Below, one piece after another: positions 9,518-21,268 of a stretch of 64,000 nt of DNA (within the stretch, counting starts at the first letter, position 1; each line of letters begins with the position of its first letter). The stretch is from contig JAAXZN010000004.1 in assembly GCA_012719855.1 (NCBI GenBank), positions 47,725 to 111,724 of the forward strand, read 5' to 3'. A model generated the notes under the pieces. It did not search any database. It saw only the letters and a list, made by a program, of their open reading frames with translations, and was not told where the DNA came from. Origin of the DNA: Serratia liquefaciens. GTDB lineage: Bacteria > Pseudomonadota > Gammaproteobacteria > Enterobacterales > Enterobacteriaceae. The position numbers and the translations under genes were made by a program.

Positions 9518-9670
9518 TTACCGTTCGGGTTCGTAAGCCAAAATGGCTGCAACCTCCGTGTCCCCCAGTTTGATGCGCAATTCACACAGTGAACCCCGAG
9601 TGATCCACATCAACGCGATAAGCGTTATGCAGATAATCATCAGCCTAAGAACGACCCGTTCCTGCTGCAT
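9518..9670 (-). CDS. Hok/Gef-family type I toxin, 50 aa
   Basis: A 50-residue protein starts MQQERVVLRLMIICITLIAL and continues through WITRGSLCELRI to the C-terminus VAAILAYEPER. It has one hydrophobic membrane span (about residues 6-24), conserved Cys14 and Cys29, and the family-typical LCE-x-R and AYE-P endings. Hok peptides insert in the inner membrane and collapse the membrane potential. A consensus TAAGGAGG ribosome-binding site lies 6 nt upstream of the ATG. The sequence just upstream (TTAGCCTCTTACC) and the GC-rich 3' hairpin at 9489-9506 parallel the hok mRNA of plasmid R1. I see no convincing ATG-started mok reading frame. The antisense RNA feature at 9688-9780 completes the locus. 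Confidence 0.88.
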   Translation of the reverse strand: MQQERVVLRLMIICITLIALMWITRGSLCELRIKLGDTEVAAILAYEPER

Positions 9671-9687
9671 TTTTGACCTCCTTATCC

Positions 9688-9780
9688 TTGCCTTCCGGCG
9701 GGTAAGAGGCTAACCTGACGTTGTTGAGACGTTCAGAGTGGCCTCGGGTTGGTGTATCGACTCGGGGCCTTTCTCTTTCT
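9688..9780 (+). ncRNA. Sok-like antisense RNA with its promoter
   Basis: On the strand opposite hok there is a promoter-like pair, TTGCCT (9688-9693) and TAACCT (9711-9716), separated by 17 bp. These sit at the positions equivalent to the R1 sok promoter as I remember it (TTGCGC-17-TATCCT). About 30 bp downstream is a 10-bp stem (9740-9749 with 9760-9769, two G-U pairs) and a 10-nt loop, followed by the T-rich TTTCTCTTTCT, which looks like an intrinsic terminator. The predicted RNA of about 60 nt (roughly 9722-9780) would be complementary to the hok mRNA leader. The structure is seen; transcription is inferred. Confidence 0.7.
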
Positions 9781-9910
9781 ATCCTCGACTAAACTGAAGC
9801 TCCGGACAAAAAGATCCAGAGCACCCACCGGCAGTCTATCCGATAATCCCCAAGGTTAAATTAGCCGTTCTGTTAACGTTGCGAACGGCTGCGCATTTCT
9901 CAGTGGAAAT

Positions 9911-9936
9911 AAAAAAGGGGCGATGATTATCGCCCC
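9911..9936 (-). terminator. Intrinsic terminator of fadE
   Basis: Read on the minus strand, GGGGCGAT and ATCGCCCC form an 8-bp GC-rich stem with a 4-nt loop, followed by six T residues, 23 bp beyond the fadE stop codon. This is a classical intrinsic terminator. Confidence 0.85.
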
Positions 9937-9958
9937 TGGGTGAATGTGTTTATTGCAG

Positions 9959-12427
9959 TCAAGCGGCTTCGGTGTGCTTCTGGCGCTTATCCTGCTTTAG
10001 CAACTTTTCCGGCTTACTGGCCGCCAGCGCATCCGGCTCGAAATCATCCACGTTGATCGAACGCAGACGGCTCTCTTCGGCTTTCACCAGGATCTTCGCT
10101 TCATCGGCGCTGATTTTGCCTTCTTCCAGCGCCCGCTGTGCCAAACGATCCAGTCGGGTGAATGGCAGGTTTTTACCACTCTCCTTGCAAAGACGCAGGT
10201 GAATGGGCTCAGCGGCAATCACGTCCGCCAATGCGGCTTCCAGCAGGCCGACCGGGTTATGCTCGCTCGGCGTCAGATACTGACCGCGCCCCAGACGGCT
10301 GCGGGTGGCAGACGGCTGTTGGAGGATCTTGGCCAATTGGTGATCCAGACGGTCAGAAGGTGCAGTATGCACGCGGCCGAACGGGAAGATCACGAAGCGC
10401 ATCGCACCGGCGATAAAGCGGTTCGGGAAGTTGCGCAGCAGATCGTCCAACGCTTGTTCCGCCTGGTGCAGACTGTCCTGCACGCCCCAGTGAACCAGCG
10501 GTAAATCTTCTTTCTGGCGGCCTTCGTCTTCAAAACGCTTCAGCGTAGCGGAAGCCAGGTACATTTGGCTGAGAATATCCCCCAGACGCGCCGAGATACG
10601 CTCGCGGCGCTTCAGGCTGCCGCCCAGCACCCCCATGGAAACGTCCGACAGCAGCGCCAGGTTAGCGCTCAGGCGGTTCAGCTGCTGATAATAACGGCGA
10701 GTCGCGTCTTTGGTTGGTGTGCCACTGGTGCGGCCGTTGGTCAGGCCCAGCCAGAAGCTGCGCACCTTGTTGCTGCCCACGTGGCCCAGATGGCCGAACA
10801 GCGATTTATCGAAGGCATTCAGGTCGTTATTTTGCGCTGCCGCCATTTCATCCAGTACATAAGGATGGCAACGGATAGCGCCCTGACCGAAGATCATCAT
10901 GGTGCGGGTCAGGATATTCGCGCCTTCCACCGTAATGGCGATAGGCGCACCCTGATAGGCGCGGGCCAGGAAGTTGGATTTGCCCAGCATGATGCCTTTA
11001 CCGCCGGCAATATCCATTGCATCGATGATTGCCTGCTGGCCTCTGTGGGTACAGTGGTATTTCACGATGGCCGACAGCACCGCCGGTTTCTCGCCCAGCA
11101 TCAGGCCGCTGGTGATAAGCGTAGCCGCGGCATCCATCACATAGGTGTTACCGGCGATACGTGCCAGTGGCTCTTCGATGCCTTCCATCTTGCCGATCGA
11201 GATTTTGAACTGACGGCGGATATGGGCGTAAGCGCCAATGCCCAACGCCATGGATTTCACGCTACCGGTGGAGTTGGAAGGCAGGGTGATGCCGCGGCCT
11301 ACCGACAGGCATTCAACCAGCATACGCCAGCCCTGACCGGCCATTTTTGGTCCGCCAATGATGTAATCGATAGGCACGAAGACGTCGTTGCCGCGGGTAG
11401 GGCCGTTTTGGAACGGCACGTTCAGCGGGAAGTGACGGTTACCGATTTCAACGCCTGGAGTGCTGGTTGGGATCAGCGCACAGGTGATGCCCGGCGATTC
11501 ATTGTTGCCCAGCAGGTGGTTCGGGTCATAAAGTTTGAATGCCAGGCCCAGCACGGTCGCCACTGGTGCCAGCGTGATGTAGCGCTTGTTCCAGGTCAGG
11601 CGCATGCCCAACACCTGTTCGCCTTGCCACTCACCCATGCAGACGGTACCGACGTCCGGAATAGCGCCGGCATCGGAACCCGCTTCCGGGCTGGTCAGGG
11701 CGAAGCAAGGGATCTCGTCGCCGCGCGCCAGGCCCGGCAGATAATGATTTTTCTGCTCGTCAGTCCCGTAATGCTGCAGCAGTTCGCCCGGGCCGAGGGA
11801 GTTCGGTACGCCGACGGTGATAGCCAGGATGCCGGAAACGCCAGCCAGTTTTTGCAGCACTCGCGCCTGAGCATAAGGAGAGAAGTCCAGGCCGCCGTAC
11901 TCTTTCTTGATGATCATCGCGAAGAAGCGGTGTTCTTTCAGGTATGCCCACAGTTCCGGCGGCAAATCGGCCAGTTCGTGGGTGATCTGGAAGTCGTTGG
12001 CCATGCGGCAAGCTTCTTCCACCGGGCCGTCAATAAACGCCTGCTCTTCGGCGGTCAGCTGCGGTTTCGGGTAATTATGCAGCTTGTTCCAGTCCGGCGT
12101 CCCGCGGAACAGATCGCCTTCCCACCAGGTGGTACCGGCTTCGATCGCTTCCTTTTCGGTGGTGGACATAGGGGGCATTACCTTGCGGAACGCACGCAGC
12201 GCCGGTGCAGACAGCATCGAACGGCGCAGTGACGTGATGTTCAGCGGCAGCAGGATAATCGCCAGCGGCAGCAGCATCCAGAAGGTCCAAAGACCTATGG
12301 CGCCCATGGCAGCGGTGTATGCCAGAAGGATAAGGCTACTGAGGGTGAGGTTCACTCGGTGATAGAACACCACACCAATGAGTGCCAGTAAAACAACAAT
12401 ACTAAGAACCATCATAAGAAGCTCCAA
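9959..12427 (-). CDS. fadE: Acyl-CoA dehydrogenase, first step of fatty acid beta-oxidation
   Basis: FadE oxidises acyl-CoA to trans-2-enoyl-CoA. The 822-residue protein is close to the E. coli length. The first 60 or so residues form hydrophobic membrane-associated segments; the flavin-binding acyl-CoA dehydrogenase core follows with [27 protein letters not shown] and the [11 protein letters not shown] region; a long C-terminal extension of the DUF1974 type completes it. It lies divergent from gmhA as in E. coli, and a FadR-like palindrome is found just upstream of the start. Confidence 0.97.
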   Translation of the reverse strand: MELLMMVLSIVVLLALIGVVFYHRVNLTLSSLILLAYTAAMGAIGLWTFWMLLPLAIILLPLNITSLRRSMLSAPALRAFRKVMPPMSTTEKEAIEAGTTWWEGDLFRGTPDWNKLHNYPKPQLTAEEQAFIDGPVEEACRMANDFQITHELADLPPELWAYLKEHRFFAMIIKKEYGGLDFSPYAQARVLQKLAGVSGILAITVGVPNSLGPGELLQHYGTDEQKNHYLPGLARGDEIPCFALTSPEAGSDAGAIPDVGTVCMGEWQGEQVLGMRLTWNKRYITLAPVATVLGLAFKLYDPNHLLGNNESPGITCALIPTSTPGVEIGNRHFPLNVPFQNGPTRGNDVFVPIDYIIGGPKMAGQGWRMLVECLSVGRGITLPSNSTGSVKSMALGIGAYAHIRRQFKISIGKMEGIEEPLARIAGNTYVMDAAATLITSGLMLGEKPAVLSAIVKYHCTHRGQQAIIDAMDIAGGKGIMLGKSNFLARAYQGAPIAITVEGANILTRTMMIFGQGAIRCHPYVLDEMAAAQNNDLNAFDKSLFGHLGHVGSNKVRSFWLGLTNGRTSGTPTKDATRRYYQQLNRLSANLALLSDVSMGVLGGSLKRRERISARLGDILSQMYLASATLKRFEDEGRQKEDLPLVHWGVQDSLHQAEQALDDLLRNFPNRFIAGAMRFVIFPFGRVHTAPSDRLDHQLAKILQQPSATRSRLGRGQYLTPSEHNPVGLLEAALADVIAAEPIHLRLCKESGKNLPFTRLDRLAQRALEEGKISADEAKILVKAEESRLRSINVDDFEPDALAASKPEKLLKQDKRQKHTEAA

Positions 12428-12433
12428 AGTGGC

Positions 12434-12450
12434 AAGAGGTCTGACCTGTT
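12434..12450. promoter_or_regulatory. FadR-like operator upstream of fadE
   Basis: The 17-mer AAGAGGTCTGACCTGTT contains the palindromic core AGGTCTGACCT, which matches the FadR consensus TGGTCNGACCA except at the outermost bases. It starts 7 bp upstream of the fadE start codon, a position suited to repression. FadR control of fadE is established in E. coli; here the site is read by eye. Confidence 0.65.
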
Positions 12451-12660
12451 GTGTGTATGTAATAGGTTTTAGTACAAGCCCATATTTTTATCAATGCATT
12501 TACAGTTTAATTACAACTTAAGTCACAATCTGACCGCATCAATCATCAAAAACCTCAGCGGCACCTCAACGAAGGCGCTGTTTGACTCAGAGTGCTTCTC
12601 GGTTTTTCCCCGATCCGGTACACTGCGGGGCGGAAGATTGACGATAACAAGAGGTTCCTC

Positions 12661-13242
12661 ATGTACCACGACCTTATTCGCAGTGAACTGAACGAAGCGG
12701 CCGATACCCTGGCGAAATTTATCAATGACGATACCAATATCGACGCCATTCAACGCGCGGCAGTGCTGCTGGCCGACTCCTTCAAAGCCGGCGGGAAAGT
12801 CATTTCCTGCGGTAACGGTGGCTCCCACTGTGACGCCATGCACTTTGCCGAAGAGCTGACCGGCCGCTACCGTGAAAACCGTCCGGGTTATCCGGCGATT
12901 GCCATTTCCGATGTCAGCCACCTGTCTTGCGTCAGCAACGACTTCGGCTACGAGTATGTGTTTTCGCGCTATGTGGAAGCGGTAGGCCGCGAAGGCGACG
13001 TACTGCTGGGCATTTCCACCTCAGGTAATTCCGGCAATATCATTAAAGCTATTGAAGCGGCACGTGCCAAAGGGATGAAAGTGATCACCCTGACCGGCAA
13101 AGACGGCGGCAAAATGGCCGGCTCCGCAGACGTGGAAATTCGCGTACCGCACTTCGGTTACGCCGACCGTATTCAGGAAATTCATATCAAAGCGATCCAC
13201 ATCTTGATTCAGCTGATCGAAAAAGAGATGGTTAAGGCTTAA
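12661..13242 (+). CDS. gmhA: Sedoheptulose-7-phosphate isomerase (LPS heptose pathway)
   Basis: GmhA converts sedoheptulose-7-phosphate to D-glycero-D-manno-heptose-7-phosphate, the first step toward the ADP-heptose of the LPS inner core. The 193-residue SIS-domain protein shows [19 protein letters not shown] and the STSGNSGNI phosphate-binding loop. A longer in-frame frame opens at 12592, but ATG 12661 preceded by AAGAGG matches the E. coli N-terminus MYHDLIR. Gene order fadE (divergent)-gmhA-yafJ matches E. coli. Confidence 0.97.
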   Translation: MYHDLIRSELNEAADTLAKFINDDTNIDAIQRAAVLLADSFKAGGKVISCGNGGSHCDAMHFAEELTGRYRENRPGYPAIAISDVSHLSCVSNDFGYEYVFSRYVEAVGREGDVLLGISTSGNSGNIIKAIEAARAKGMKVITLTGKDGGKMAGSADVEIRVPHFGYADRIQEIHIKAIHILIQLIEKEMVKA

Positions 13243-13250
13243 CGGCTTTA

Positions 13251-13267
13251 GGGGGCGTACTGCCCCC
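13251..13267 (+). terminator. Hairpin after gmhA
   Basis: GGGGGC and GCCCCC form a 6-bp GC stem with a 5-nt loop directly after the gmhA stop codon. There is no T-run, so it is a weak terminator or transcript-end stabiliser candidate. Confidence 0.4.
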
Positions 13268-13339
13268 GCTAATATTGCATTGGGGGGCGGGTGCCGCGCT
13301 CCAATAGACGGCGTCAGGGTGGTTAAGGAGTGGCAAGCG

Positions 13340-14146
13340 ATGTGTGAACTGCTCGGGATGAGCGCAAACGTACCGACCGATATTTGCTTTAGCTTTACCG
13401 GGCTGGTTCAGCGCGGTGGCCGTACCGGGCCACATAAAGATGGTTGGGGCATTACCTTCTATGAAGGGAACGGTTGCCGCACGTTTAAAGATCCCCAGCC
13501 GAGTTTCGACTCGCCGATTGCCCGTCTGGTGCAAGAATATCCGATTAAGTCCTGCGCGGTGGTGTCACATATCCGCCAGGCCAATCGCGGTGAAGTGGCG
13601 CTGGAAAATACCCACCCCTTTACCCGTGAACTGTGGGGCCGTAACTGGACCTATGCGCACAATGGCCAATTGAAAGGCTATCGCCAGTTGGAAACCGGCA
13701 ACTTCCGCCCGGTCGGCCAGACTGACAGCGAATATGCTTTCTGCTGGTTGCTGCACCAGCTTTCCCTGAAGTACCCACGGACTCCGAGCCGTTGGCCGCC
13801 AGTATTCCGCTATATCGCGCTGTTGGCAGATCAACTGCGCCAGAAAGGGGTCTTCAACATGCTGCTGTCGGACGGGCGCTTTGTGATGGCGTACTGTTCC
13901 ACCAATTTGTATTGGATCACGCGTCGCGCGCCATTTGGCAAAGCTACGCTGCTCGATCAGGACGTGGAGATTGATTTCCAGCAGCAGACCACACCTAACG
14001 ATGTGGTCACGGTGATTGCCACCCAACCGCTGACGGCGAATGAAACCTGGCACAAGATTGCACCAGGTGAATTCGCGTTATTTCACTTCGGTGAGCGGCT
14101 TGGCCTGAGCGAAGGGATTGGTGCTGACGGCGGGAGCCGTGGTTGA
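13340..14146 (+). CDS. yafJ: Class II glutamine amidotransferase-like protein YafJ
   Basis: An Ntn-hydrolase-fold type II glutamine amidotransferase domain. The start ATG 13340 is chosen because it places the catalytic cysteine at position 2 (MCELLGMS), to be exposed after Met removal, and GGAG lies 10 bp upstream. Family motifs include the [10 protein letters not shown] stretch and [17 protein letters not shown], where the glutamine pocket lies. The physiological acceptor is unknown. At 268 residues it is longer than the 255 I recall for E. coli YafJ; the extra C-terminal residues lie where the gene runs antisense over the end of dpaA. Confidence 0.93.
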   Translation: MCELLGMSANVPTDICFSFTGLVQRGGRTGPHKDGWGITFYEGNGCRTFKDPQPSFDSPIARLVQEYPIKSCAVVSHIRQANRGEVALENTHPFTRELWGRNWTYAHNGQLKGYRQLETGNFRPVGQTDSEYAFCWLLHQLSLKYPRTPSRWPPVFRYIALLADQLRQKGVFNMLLSDGRFVMAYCSTNLYWITRRAPFGKATLLDQDVEIDFQQQTTPNDVVTVIATQPLTANETWHKIAPGEFALFHFGERLGLSEGIGADGGSRG

Positions 14147-14848
14147 CGCATACTGCGTCATCTGGCTGCTGCTCATCAACGGTTGGCCCAGCACGTACTG
14201 ACCGTTGGATACCCCTACCATTGGCGGTTGATGGTTTTTGACGAAGTAGTCATAACCTGGCTTCAACTGGCGCCAAAAAGCGATGTAGTTAGACGAACTG
14301 TGGCGTTTGAGGTTCTGCTCGGTCATGCGGAACGGGTAGATACTGATATCAATCCGGCTCTGACCATAAGCGAACGCAGCTTCGACATAACGGTAAATCT
14401 CATCCATATAGGTGTTGGTCATGGCATAACAGCCAATTGATTTACATTCACCGTGGATCATCAGATAAGCGCCGGAATACCCCTGTGATTTATCGTAATC
14501 ATTAGGGAAGCCGATATTTATTGCCCGATAATACTTACTGTCGGGTTTTAGATGGCGCGAGTCGACGCTATAAAAGCCTTCCGGACTTTTAAAGTCACCT
14601 TCACGGCGTTTCGGGCCGAGACCGCCGGAGAAATTGCAGATGGGGAAAGAGTTCACCAGGCGGAATTCGTTGCCCATTTTGGCATACAACTCCAGCGTGC
14701 GTTCCTCTTTGAATATCTGAATATAAACCGGTGAACCCACTAATTGCTGCTTAACGACCGGTGCCTCGGGAACCTGCTCGCTGGCGCTGCAGGCCGTGAT
14801 CATCGGCATAGAAAAAAGCATCGCAAACAACAACGCGATTTTGCTCAT
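14078..14848 (-). CDS. dpaA: L,D-transpeptidase-family protein DpaA (YafK/LdtF), lipoprotein-like
   Basis: The protein carries a YkuD catalytic domain with the HGECKSIGC motif (H132, C140). E. coli DpaA releases Lpp from peptidoglycan rather than forming cross-links. The N-terminus is a signal sequence ending in ITAC, a plausible lipobox with acylated Cys20. The domain spans roughly residues 40-175, followed by an S/P/A-rich tail. Length is 256 residues. The gene converges on yafJ and overlaps it by 69 bp. Confidence 0.92.
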   Translation of the reverse strand: MSKIALLFAMLFSMPMITACSASEQVPEAPVVKQQLVGSPVYIQIFKEERTLELYAKMGNEFRLVNSFPICNFSGGLGPKRREGDFKSPEGFYSVDSRHLKPDSKYYRAINIGFPNDYDKSQGYSGAYLMIHGECKSIGCYAMTNTYMDEIYRYVEAAFAYGQSRIDISIYPFRMTEQNLKRHSSSNYIAFWRQLKPGYDYFVKNHQPPMVGVSNGQYVLGQPLMSSSQMTQYASTTAPAVSTNPFAQAKPLTEVK

Positions 14849-15261
14849 TATTATTCCTGCTTATATTTATCTGCTGGCTCAATGTAGACATGGCCAACAT
14901 GCCACTGATTATTGTTTTACGGTGTTAAAACTCCGTCAGATTACCAGCGTGTTCTTTTTTAGCAATATGCGATGTGTATAAAAAAACTACAAACTTCGAT
15001 AAAAGTGAATCGACAGGCAGATTTTAACGATTGGTGGTGTAAAACAGCGGAAATTTAATTGCGTTTGCTTGACTCAGGTCACTGCCCAGCGCAGAAAAAT
15101 GTTGTGAAAAATGTTAATATCCCGGCTCGAATTAATCTGCTGTTACGTCCGCAGAATGAGGTGTTGAGCTTATCTCTCGGGGTATTGAATTGCCCCCGCG
15201 GCAACAAAGTTTTAACAGCGTTTTAGCACGCAAAAAATGGATCCAGGAGTTAATCAACGGA
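14849..15261. other. Intergenic region between dpaA and the nqr leader
   Basis: The region holds the dpaA upstream side and presumably the nqr promoter. It is AT-rich between about 14920 and 15120. TTGACTCAGGTCAC at 15069-15082 is a loose palindrome of FNR/CRP spacing but lacks the consensus TTGAT/ATCAA bases. I see no gene and no confident promoter. Confidence 0.4.
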
Positions 15262-15420
15262 ATGTTCGCGACCCCATTTTGTCAGTGCGAAAGATTTCAT
15301 GTTGAGCGTGATGCCGTTGCGCTTAACCCAGAGGCTGCAGATGCAGTCTCATCATCCAGGCATCGTCAGCACCAGCCTCTGGGGCCGGTAAGACGTGTGA
15401 AACTAACCAACATCGTATAA
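15262..15420 (+). CDS. Candidate leader ORF upstream of nqrA (52 aa)
   Basis: An ATG at 15262, 12 nt after AGGAG, opens a 52-residue frame ([17 protein letters not shown]... to ...VKLTNIV) that stops 5 nt before the nqrA ATG. The nqrA start itself has no recognisable Shine-Dalgarno sequence, so ribosomes finishing this frame could re-initiate at nqrA. A second, 30-codon frame starts at 15299 in another register. No family is recognised and the SD spacing is long, so this may be non-coding leader. Confidence 0.35.
   Translation: MFATPFCQCERFHVERDAVALNPEAADAVSSSRHRQHQPLGPVRRVKLTNIV
15327..15383 (+). promoter_or_regulatory. Perfect inverted repeat in the nqr leader
   Basis: CCCAGAGGCTG (15327-15337) is exactly complementary to CAGCCTCTGGG (15373-15383), giving an 11-bp stem with a 35-nt loop, 43 bp upstream of the nqrA start. 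It could be an RNA structure controlling nqr translation or elongation. It lacks a T-run, so it is not a standard terminator. Function is inferred only. Confidence 0.45.
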
Positions 15421-15425
15421 ATCTT

Positions 15426-16775
15426 ATGATTAAAATCAGAAAAGGGTTAGATCTGCCCATTGCCGGAACACCGGTTCAGGCAATTCATGACGGCCCAATC
15501 ATTCAGCATGTCGCCCTGCTTGGGGAAGAATACGTCGGAATGCGCCCGTCAATGCTGGTGCAGGAAGGCGATAGCGTTAAGAAAGGTCAGGCGCTGTTCG
15601 AAGATAAAAAGACCCCTGGGGTATTCTTCACTGCGCCAGCCAGCGGCCGTATCGTAGCCATCAACCGTGGTGAACGGCGCGTCTTGCAGTCGGTGGTGAT
15701 CGCTATCGAAAATGGCGGTGACGAACAGCTGGAGTTTGCCCATTACCCGATGGCGGAACTGGCCATGTTGCCGCGCGAGCAGGTCGAAAGCGAACTGATC
15801 GCCAGCGGCCTGTGGACCGCGCTGCGCACCCGTCCTTTCAGCAAAACCCCGGCACCGGGGACAACGCCGCGTGCCATCTTTGTTACCGCCATGGACAGCC
15901 AGCCGCTGGCTGCCGATCCGTTGGTGATCATTACCGAACAACTGGCGGCCTTCAACGCCGGGTTGTCGGTATTGGCACGCTTGACCGACGGTAAAGTCCA
16001 CGTCTGTCACGCACCAGGTGCGAACCTGGGCAAGCAGCCGGATGCACAGGTAACCTATAACGAGTTCGTCGGCCCGCATCCTGCCGGGTTGGTGGGCACC
16101 CACATCCACTTCCTCGAACCGGTCAGTTTGAAAAAAACCGTCTGGCATATCGGTTATCAGGACGTGATCGCTATAGGGACGTTGTTCACTACCGGCAAGC
16201 TCGATACCGATCGGGTGGTGGCGCTGGCCGGCCCACAGGTGGAACAGCCGCAGCTGCTGCGTACCCGCCTGGGCGCCAGCCTCGATGAACTGACCGCCGG
16301 CCGTCTTAAAGCCGGTGAAAACCGGGTGATTTCCGGCTCGGTGCTGAGCGGTACCCACGTCGCCGGCCCGAACGCCTATCTTGGTCGTTTCCACTCGCAG
16401 GTTTCCGTGCTGGAAGAAGGGCGCGATAAACAGCTGTTCGGTTGGATCGCGCCGTCGCCGGATAAATTCTCCATCACCCGCACCACGCTGGGCCATTTCC
16501 TGAAAAACAAGCTGTTCGCCTTCTCGACCACCACCCACGGTGGCGAACGCGCCATGGTACCGATCGGCAACTATGAGCGGGTGATGCCGCTGGACATCCT
16601 GCCGACGCTGCTGCTGCGTGACCTGCTGGCGGGCGACAGCGACAGTGCACAGGCGCTGGGCTGTCTGGAACTGGATGAAGAAGATCTGGCGCTTTGCACC
16701 TTCGTTTGCCCCGGCAAGTATGAATACGCTCCGGTGCTGCGCGACGTGCTGACCAAGATTGAGCAGGAAGGATAA
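15426..16775 (+). CDS. nqrA: Na+-translocating NADH:quinone reductase subunit A
   Basis: NqrA is the peripheral cytoplasmic subunit of Na+-NQR associated with ubiquinone binding. The 449-residue protein starts [14 protein letters not shown] and has the biotinyl-lipoyl-like N-terminal segment seen in NqrA/RnfC proteins, without the Fe-S cysteines of RnfC. It is the first gene of a complete nqrA-F operon with nqrB 3 bp downstream. No good ribosome-binding site precedes ATG 15426. Confidence 0.97.
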   Translation: MIKIRKGLDLPIAGTPVQAIHDGPIIQHVALLGEEYVGMRPSMLVQEGDSVKKGQALFEDKKTPGVFFTAPASGRIVAINRGERRVLQSVVIAIENGGDEQLEFAHYPMAELAMLPREQVESELIASGLWTALRTRPFSKTPAPGTTPRAIFVTAMDSQPLAADPLVIITEQLAAFNAGLSVLARLTDGKVHVCHAPGANLGKQPDAQVTYNEFVGPHPAGLVGTHIHFLEPVSLKKTVWHIGYQDVIAIGTLFTTGKLDTDRVVALAGPQVEQPQLLRTRLGASLDELTAGRLKAGENRVISGSVLSGTHVAGPNAYLGRFHSQVSVLEEGRDKQLFGWIAPSPDKFSITRTTLGHFLKNKLFAFSTTTHGGERAMVPIGNYERVMPLDILPTLLLRDLLAGDSDSAQALGCLELDEEDLALCTFVCPGKYEYAPVLRDVLTKIEQEG

Positions 16776-16778
16776 CCG

Positions 16779-18020
16779 ATGGGCCTGAAGAACTTTTTTG
16801 ACAAGATTGAGCATCATTTCACTCCGGGCGGCAAGCTGGAAAAGTGGTACCCGCTGTTTGAAGCCACGACGACGGTGTTTTACACCCCGGGTCTGGTGAC
16901 TCGCGGCGCTTCGCACGTGCGCGACGCCATCGATCTGAAACGCATGATGATCCTGGTATGGCTGGCCGTTTTCCCGGCGATGTTCTGGGGCATGTACAAC
17001 GTTGGTCAGCAGGCCATTCCGGCGCTGCACCATCTTTACAGCGGCGATCAGCTGCAACAGGTATTGGCGGGCGACTGGCACTACCGGCTGGCGCAATGGT
17101 TGGGGGCTTCTCTGACGGCGGATGCAGGCTGGGTCAGTAAAATGGTGCTGGGTGCCTGCTACTTCCTGCCGATATACGCCGTGGTGTTTCTGGTCGGCGG
17201 ATTTTGGGAAGTGCTGTTCGCTATCATTCGCAAGCACGAGATTAACGAAGGCTTCTTCGTCACCTCGATTCTGTTTGCGCTGATTGTGCCGCCCACGCTG
17301 CCGCTGTGGCAGGCCGCGCTGGGGATCAGCTTCGGCGTGGTGGTAGCGAAAGAAATTTTCGGCGGCACCGGGCGCAACTTCCTTAACCCGGCATTGGCGG
17401 GGCGCGCTTTCCTGTTCTTCGCATACCCGGCGCAGATTTCCGGTGACCTGGTGTGGACCTCCGCCGACGGTTTCTCCGGCGCGACGCCGCTGGCGCAATG
17501 GAGCGCGGGTGGGGCGCACAGCCTGAGCAACGTCGCTACCGGTCAGTCAATCAGCTGGATGGACGCGTTTCTCGGCAACATTCCCGGCTCCGTCGGCGAA
17601 GTTTCCACGCTGATGATCCTGCTTGGCGGGGCGATAATCCTGTTCGGCCGAGTGGCATCCTGGCGCATCGTCGCCGGCGTGATGCTGGGCATGATGGCCA
17701 CTGCTTTCCTGTTTAATTCCATCGGCTCTACCACCAACCCGCTGTTCGCCATGCCGTGGTACTGGCACCTGGTGTTAGGTGGCTTCGCCTTCGGCATGAT
17801 CTTTATGGCCACCGATCCGGTTTCCGCCTCGTTCACCAATAAGGGGAAATGGTGGTACGGCATCCTGATTGGCGTGATGTGCGTGCTGATCCGGGTGGTC
17901 AACCCGGCCTATCCGGAAGGCATGATGCTGGCGATCCTGTTCGCCAACCTGTTCGCGCCGCTGTTCGATTACCTGGTGGTGCAGGCCAACATCAAGCGGA
18001 GAAAAGCCCGTGGCGAATGA
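16779..18020 (+). CDS. nqrB: Na+-NQR subunit B, flavinylated membrane subunit
   Basis: NqrB is the largest membrane subunit (413 residues here) and carries covalently bound FMN plus riboflavin, taking part in Na+ translocation. The flavinylation motif SGAT is present with the acceptor Thr236, the same residue number reported for Vibrio. About ten hydrophobic segments are visible. The end overlaps nqrC by 11 bp. Confidence 0.97.
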   Translation: MGLKNFFDKIEHHFTPGGKLEKWYPLFEATTTVFYTPGLVTRGASHVRDAIDLKRMMILVWLAVFPAMFWGMYNVGQQAIPALHHLYSGDQLQQVLAGDWHYRLAQWLGASLTADAGWVSKMVLGACYFLPIYAVVFLVGGFWEVLFAIIRKHEINEGFFVTSILFALIVPPTLPLWQAALGISFGVVVAKEIFGGTGRNFLNPALAGRAFLFFAYPAQISGDLVWTSADGFSGATPLAQWSAGGAHSLSNVATGQSISWMDAFLGNIPGSVGEVSTLMILLGGAIILFGRVASWRIVAGVMLGMMATAFLFNSIGSTTNPLFAMPWYWHLVLGGFAFGMIFMATDPVSASFTNKGKWWYGILIGVMCVLIRVVNPAYPEGMMLAILFANLFAPLFDYLVVQANIKRRKARGE

Positions 18021-18796
18021 ATCTAAAAACGACAGCATCGGTAAAACGCTGCTGGTGGTACTGCTGTTGTGTCTGGTGTGTTCTGTGGTGGTGGCGGGTT
18101 CCGCCGTCGGCCTGAAGTCCAAACAGCAGGAACAAAAGCTGCTCGACAAGCAGCGCAATATCCTCGATGTGGCCGGCCTGTTGCAACCGAAAATGGAGGG
18201 CGAGCAGGTCAAAACGCTGTTCACCCAACGCATCGAACCCCGGTTACTGGATTTAAACAGCGGTGAGTTTGTTACCGGCAAGGCGGCGGCGTTCGACCTG
18301 GCTGCGGCATTGCGTGACGACAGCAAAAGCGCGGCGTTGCCGGCGGCTGACGATCCGGCGGGTATCAAACGCCGCAGTAACCAGGCGGAAATCTATCTGG
18401 TGCGTGACGACAGCGGCGCGGTGAACAAAATCGTGCTGCCGGTTTACGGTACGGGCCTGTGGTCAATGATGTACGCCTTTGTTGCGCTGGATAATGACGG
18501 TAACACGGTGAAAGGCATTACTTACTACCAGCAAGGGGAAACTCCGGGTCTGGGAGGGGAAGTAGAGAATGCCAGCTGGCGTCAGCAGTGGATCGGTAAA
18601 AAGCTGTTTGACGATAACGGGCAACCGGCGATCCGCGTAGTGAAAGGCGGAGCGCGTCAGGGAGATGAACACGGGGTGGACGGCTTGTCCGGTGCCACGC
18701 TGACCTCCAACGGCGTACAGCATACTTTTGACTTCTGGTTGGGCGAGCACGGCTTTGGCCCGTTCCTGAAAAAAGTTCGTGAAGGAGCGCTGAAAA

Positions 18797-18804
<8 letters not shown>
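18010..18804 (+). CDS. nqrC: Na+-NQR subunit C, covalent FMN subunit
   Basis: NqrC has a single N-terminal membrane anchor (about residues 13-33) and a periplasmic FMN-binding domain. The flavinylation motif SGAT is at residues 227-230 with acceptor Thr230, and ApbE encoded downstream should attach the FMN. The start is GTG 18010 within the end of nqrB; there is no in-frame ATG nearby. It overlaps nqrD by 8 bp. Confidence 0.96.
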
Positions 18805-19426
<622 letters not shown>

Positions 19427-19432
19427 TGGCCG

Positions 19433-20029
<597 letters not shown>

Positions 20030-20044
20030 AAGCGGGAAGAATTT

Positions 20045-21268
20045 ATGGAAATTATTTTAGGCGTCGCGATGTTTACCGGCATCGTTATGGTGCTGGTACT
20101 GCTGATCCTGTTCGCCAAATCGAAGCTGGTGAACACCGGTGACATTGCGGTGGAAGTGAACGGCGATTTGGACAAAAGCTTTACCGCTCCGGCGGGCGAC
20201 AAGCTGCTGAATATGCTCTCCAGCCAGGGGATCTTCGTGTCGTCCGCCTGTGGTGGCGGCGGTTCCTGCGGGCAATGTCGGGTGGTGATCAAAGAGGGCG
20301 GCGGCGATATCCTGCCGACTGAACTGTCGCACATCAACAAGCGTGAAGCGAAAGAGGGTTGCCGCCTGGCCTGTCAGGTGAACGTGAAGCAAAACCTGAA
20401 AATCGAGCTGCCGGAAGAAATCTTTGGCGTGAAGAAGTGGGAGTGCGAAGTTATCTCCAATGATAACAAAGCCACCTTTATCAAAGAGCTGAAGCTGAAA
20501 ATTCCTGACGGTGAAGACGTGCCGTTCCGTGCAGGTGGGTTTATCCAGATCGAAGCGCCGGCGCACGACATCAGCTATGCCGATTTTGACGTGCCGGAGG
20601 AGTACCGCGGTGACTGGGACAAATTCAACCTGTTCCGCTATCGCTCAGTGGTGAATGACACCACGGTGCGCGCCTATTCTATGGCGAACTATCCGGATGA
20701 AAAGGGCATTATCATGCTCAACGTGCGTATCGCTACGCCACCGCCGCGCGCTCCTGACGTGCCGCCGGGCATTATGTCTTCCTATATCTGGTCGTTGAAG
20801 GCCGGTGACAAGGTGACCATCTCCGGGCCGTTCGGCGAGTTCTTCGCCAAGGACACCGACGCCGAAATGATCTTTATCGGTGGCGGTGCTGGCATGGCGC
20901 CGATGCGTTCACACATCTTTGACCAGCTCAATCGTCTGAAGTCCAAGCGCAAAATCACCTTCTGGTACGGCGCGCGTTCGCTGCGTGAGATGTTCTACGA
21001 GGACGATTTCAACCGGTTGCAGGAAGAGAATGAAAACTTTACCTGGCACGTGGCGCTTTCCGATCCGCAGCCAGAGGATAACTGGACGGGTTACACCGGC
21101 TTTATCCATAATGTTCTGTTGGAAAACTATCTGCGGAACCACCCGGCACCGGAAGACTGCGAATTCTACATGTGCGGTCCGCCAATGATGAACGCCGCGG
21201 TGATCAAGATGCTGAAAGATCTGGGCGTCGAAGACGAAAACATCATGCTGGATGACTTTGGTGGCTAA
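20045..21268 (+). CDS. nqrF: Na+-NQR subunit F, NADH-oxidising flavoprotein
   Basis: NqrF is the electron entry subunit: one N-terminal membrane helix (residues 3-23), a [2Fe-2S] ferredoxin domain with ligands C69, C75, C78 and C110, then FAD- and NADH-binding domains of the ferredoxin-NADP reductase type (RAYSMANYP for [15 protein letters not shown] and [12 protein letters not shown] for NADH). The length of 407 residues is normal. apbE starts immediately after the stop. Confidence 0.97.
   Translation: MEIILGVAMFTGIVMVLVLLILFAKSKLVNTGDIAVEVNGDLDKSFTAPAGDKLLNMLSSQGIFVSSACGGGGSCGQCRVVIKEGGGDILPTELSHINKREAKEGCRLACQVNVKQNLKIELPEEIFGVKKWECEVISNDNKATFIKELKLKIPDGEDVPFRAGGFIQIEAPAHDISYADFDVPEEYRGDWDKFNLFRYRSVVNDTTVRAYSMANYPDEKGIIMLNVRIATPPPRAPDVPPGIMSSYIWSLKAGDKVTISGPFGEFFAKDTDAEMIFIGGGAGMAPMRSHIFDQLNRLKSKRKITFWYGARSLREMFYEDDFNRLQEENENFTWHVALSDPQPEDNWTGYTGFIHNVLLENYLRNHPAPEDCEFYMCGPPMMNAAVIKMLKDLGVEDENIMLDDFGG

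Noticed and set aside
10565..12232. Long plus-strand frame (about 550 codons) opposite fadE
   Set aside because: Antisense shadow of the fadE reading frame; no motif, no promoter or ribosome-binding site.
15069..15082. FNR/CRP-like palindrome TTGACTCAGGTCAC upstream of nqr
   Set aside because: It lacks the conserved TTGAT/ATCAA or TGTGA/TCACA halves; too weak to call.
15549..17519. Very long open frame on the minus strand opposite nqrA/nqrB (about 650 codons)
   Set aside because: It lies fully antisense to two well-conserved nqr genes; the composition (Arg/Gln/His-rich) is typical of a shadow frame in GC-rich DNA, and there is no family motif or RBS.
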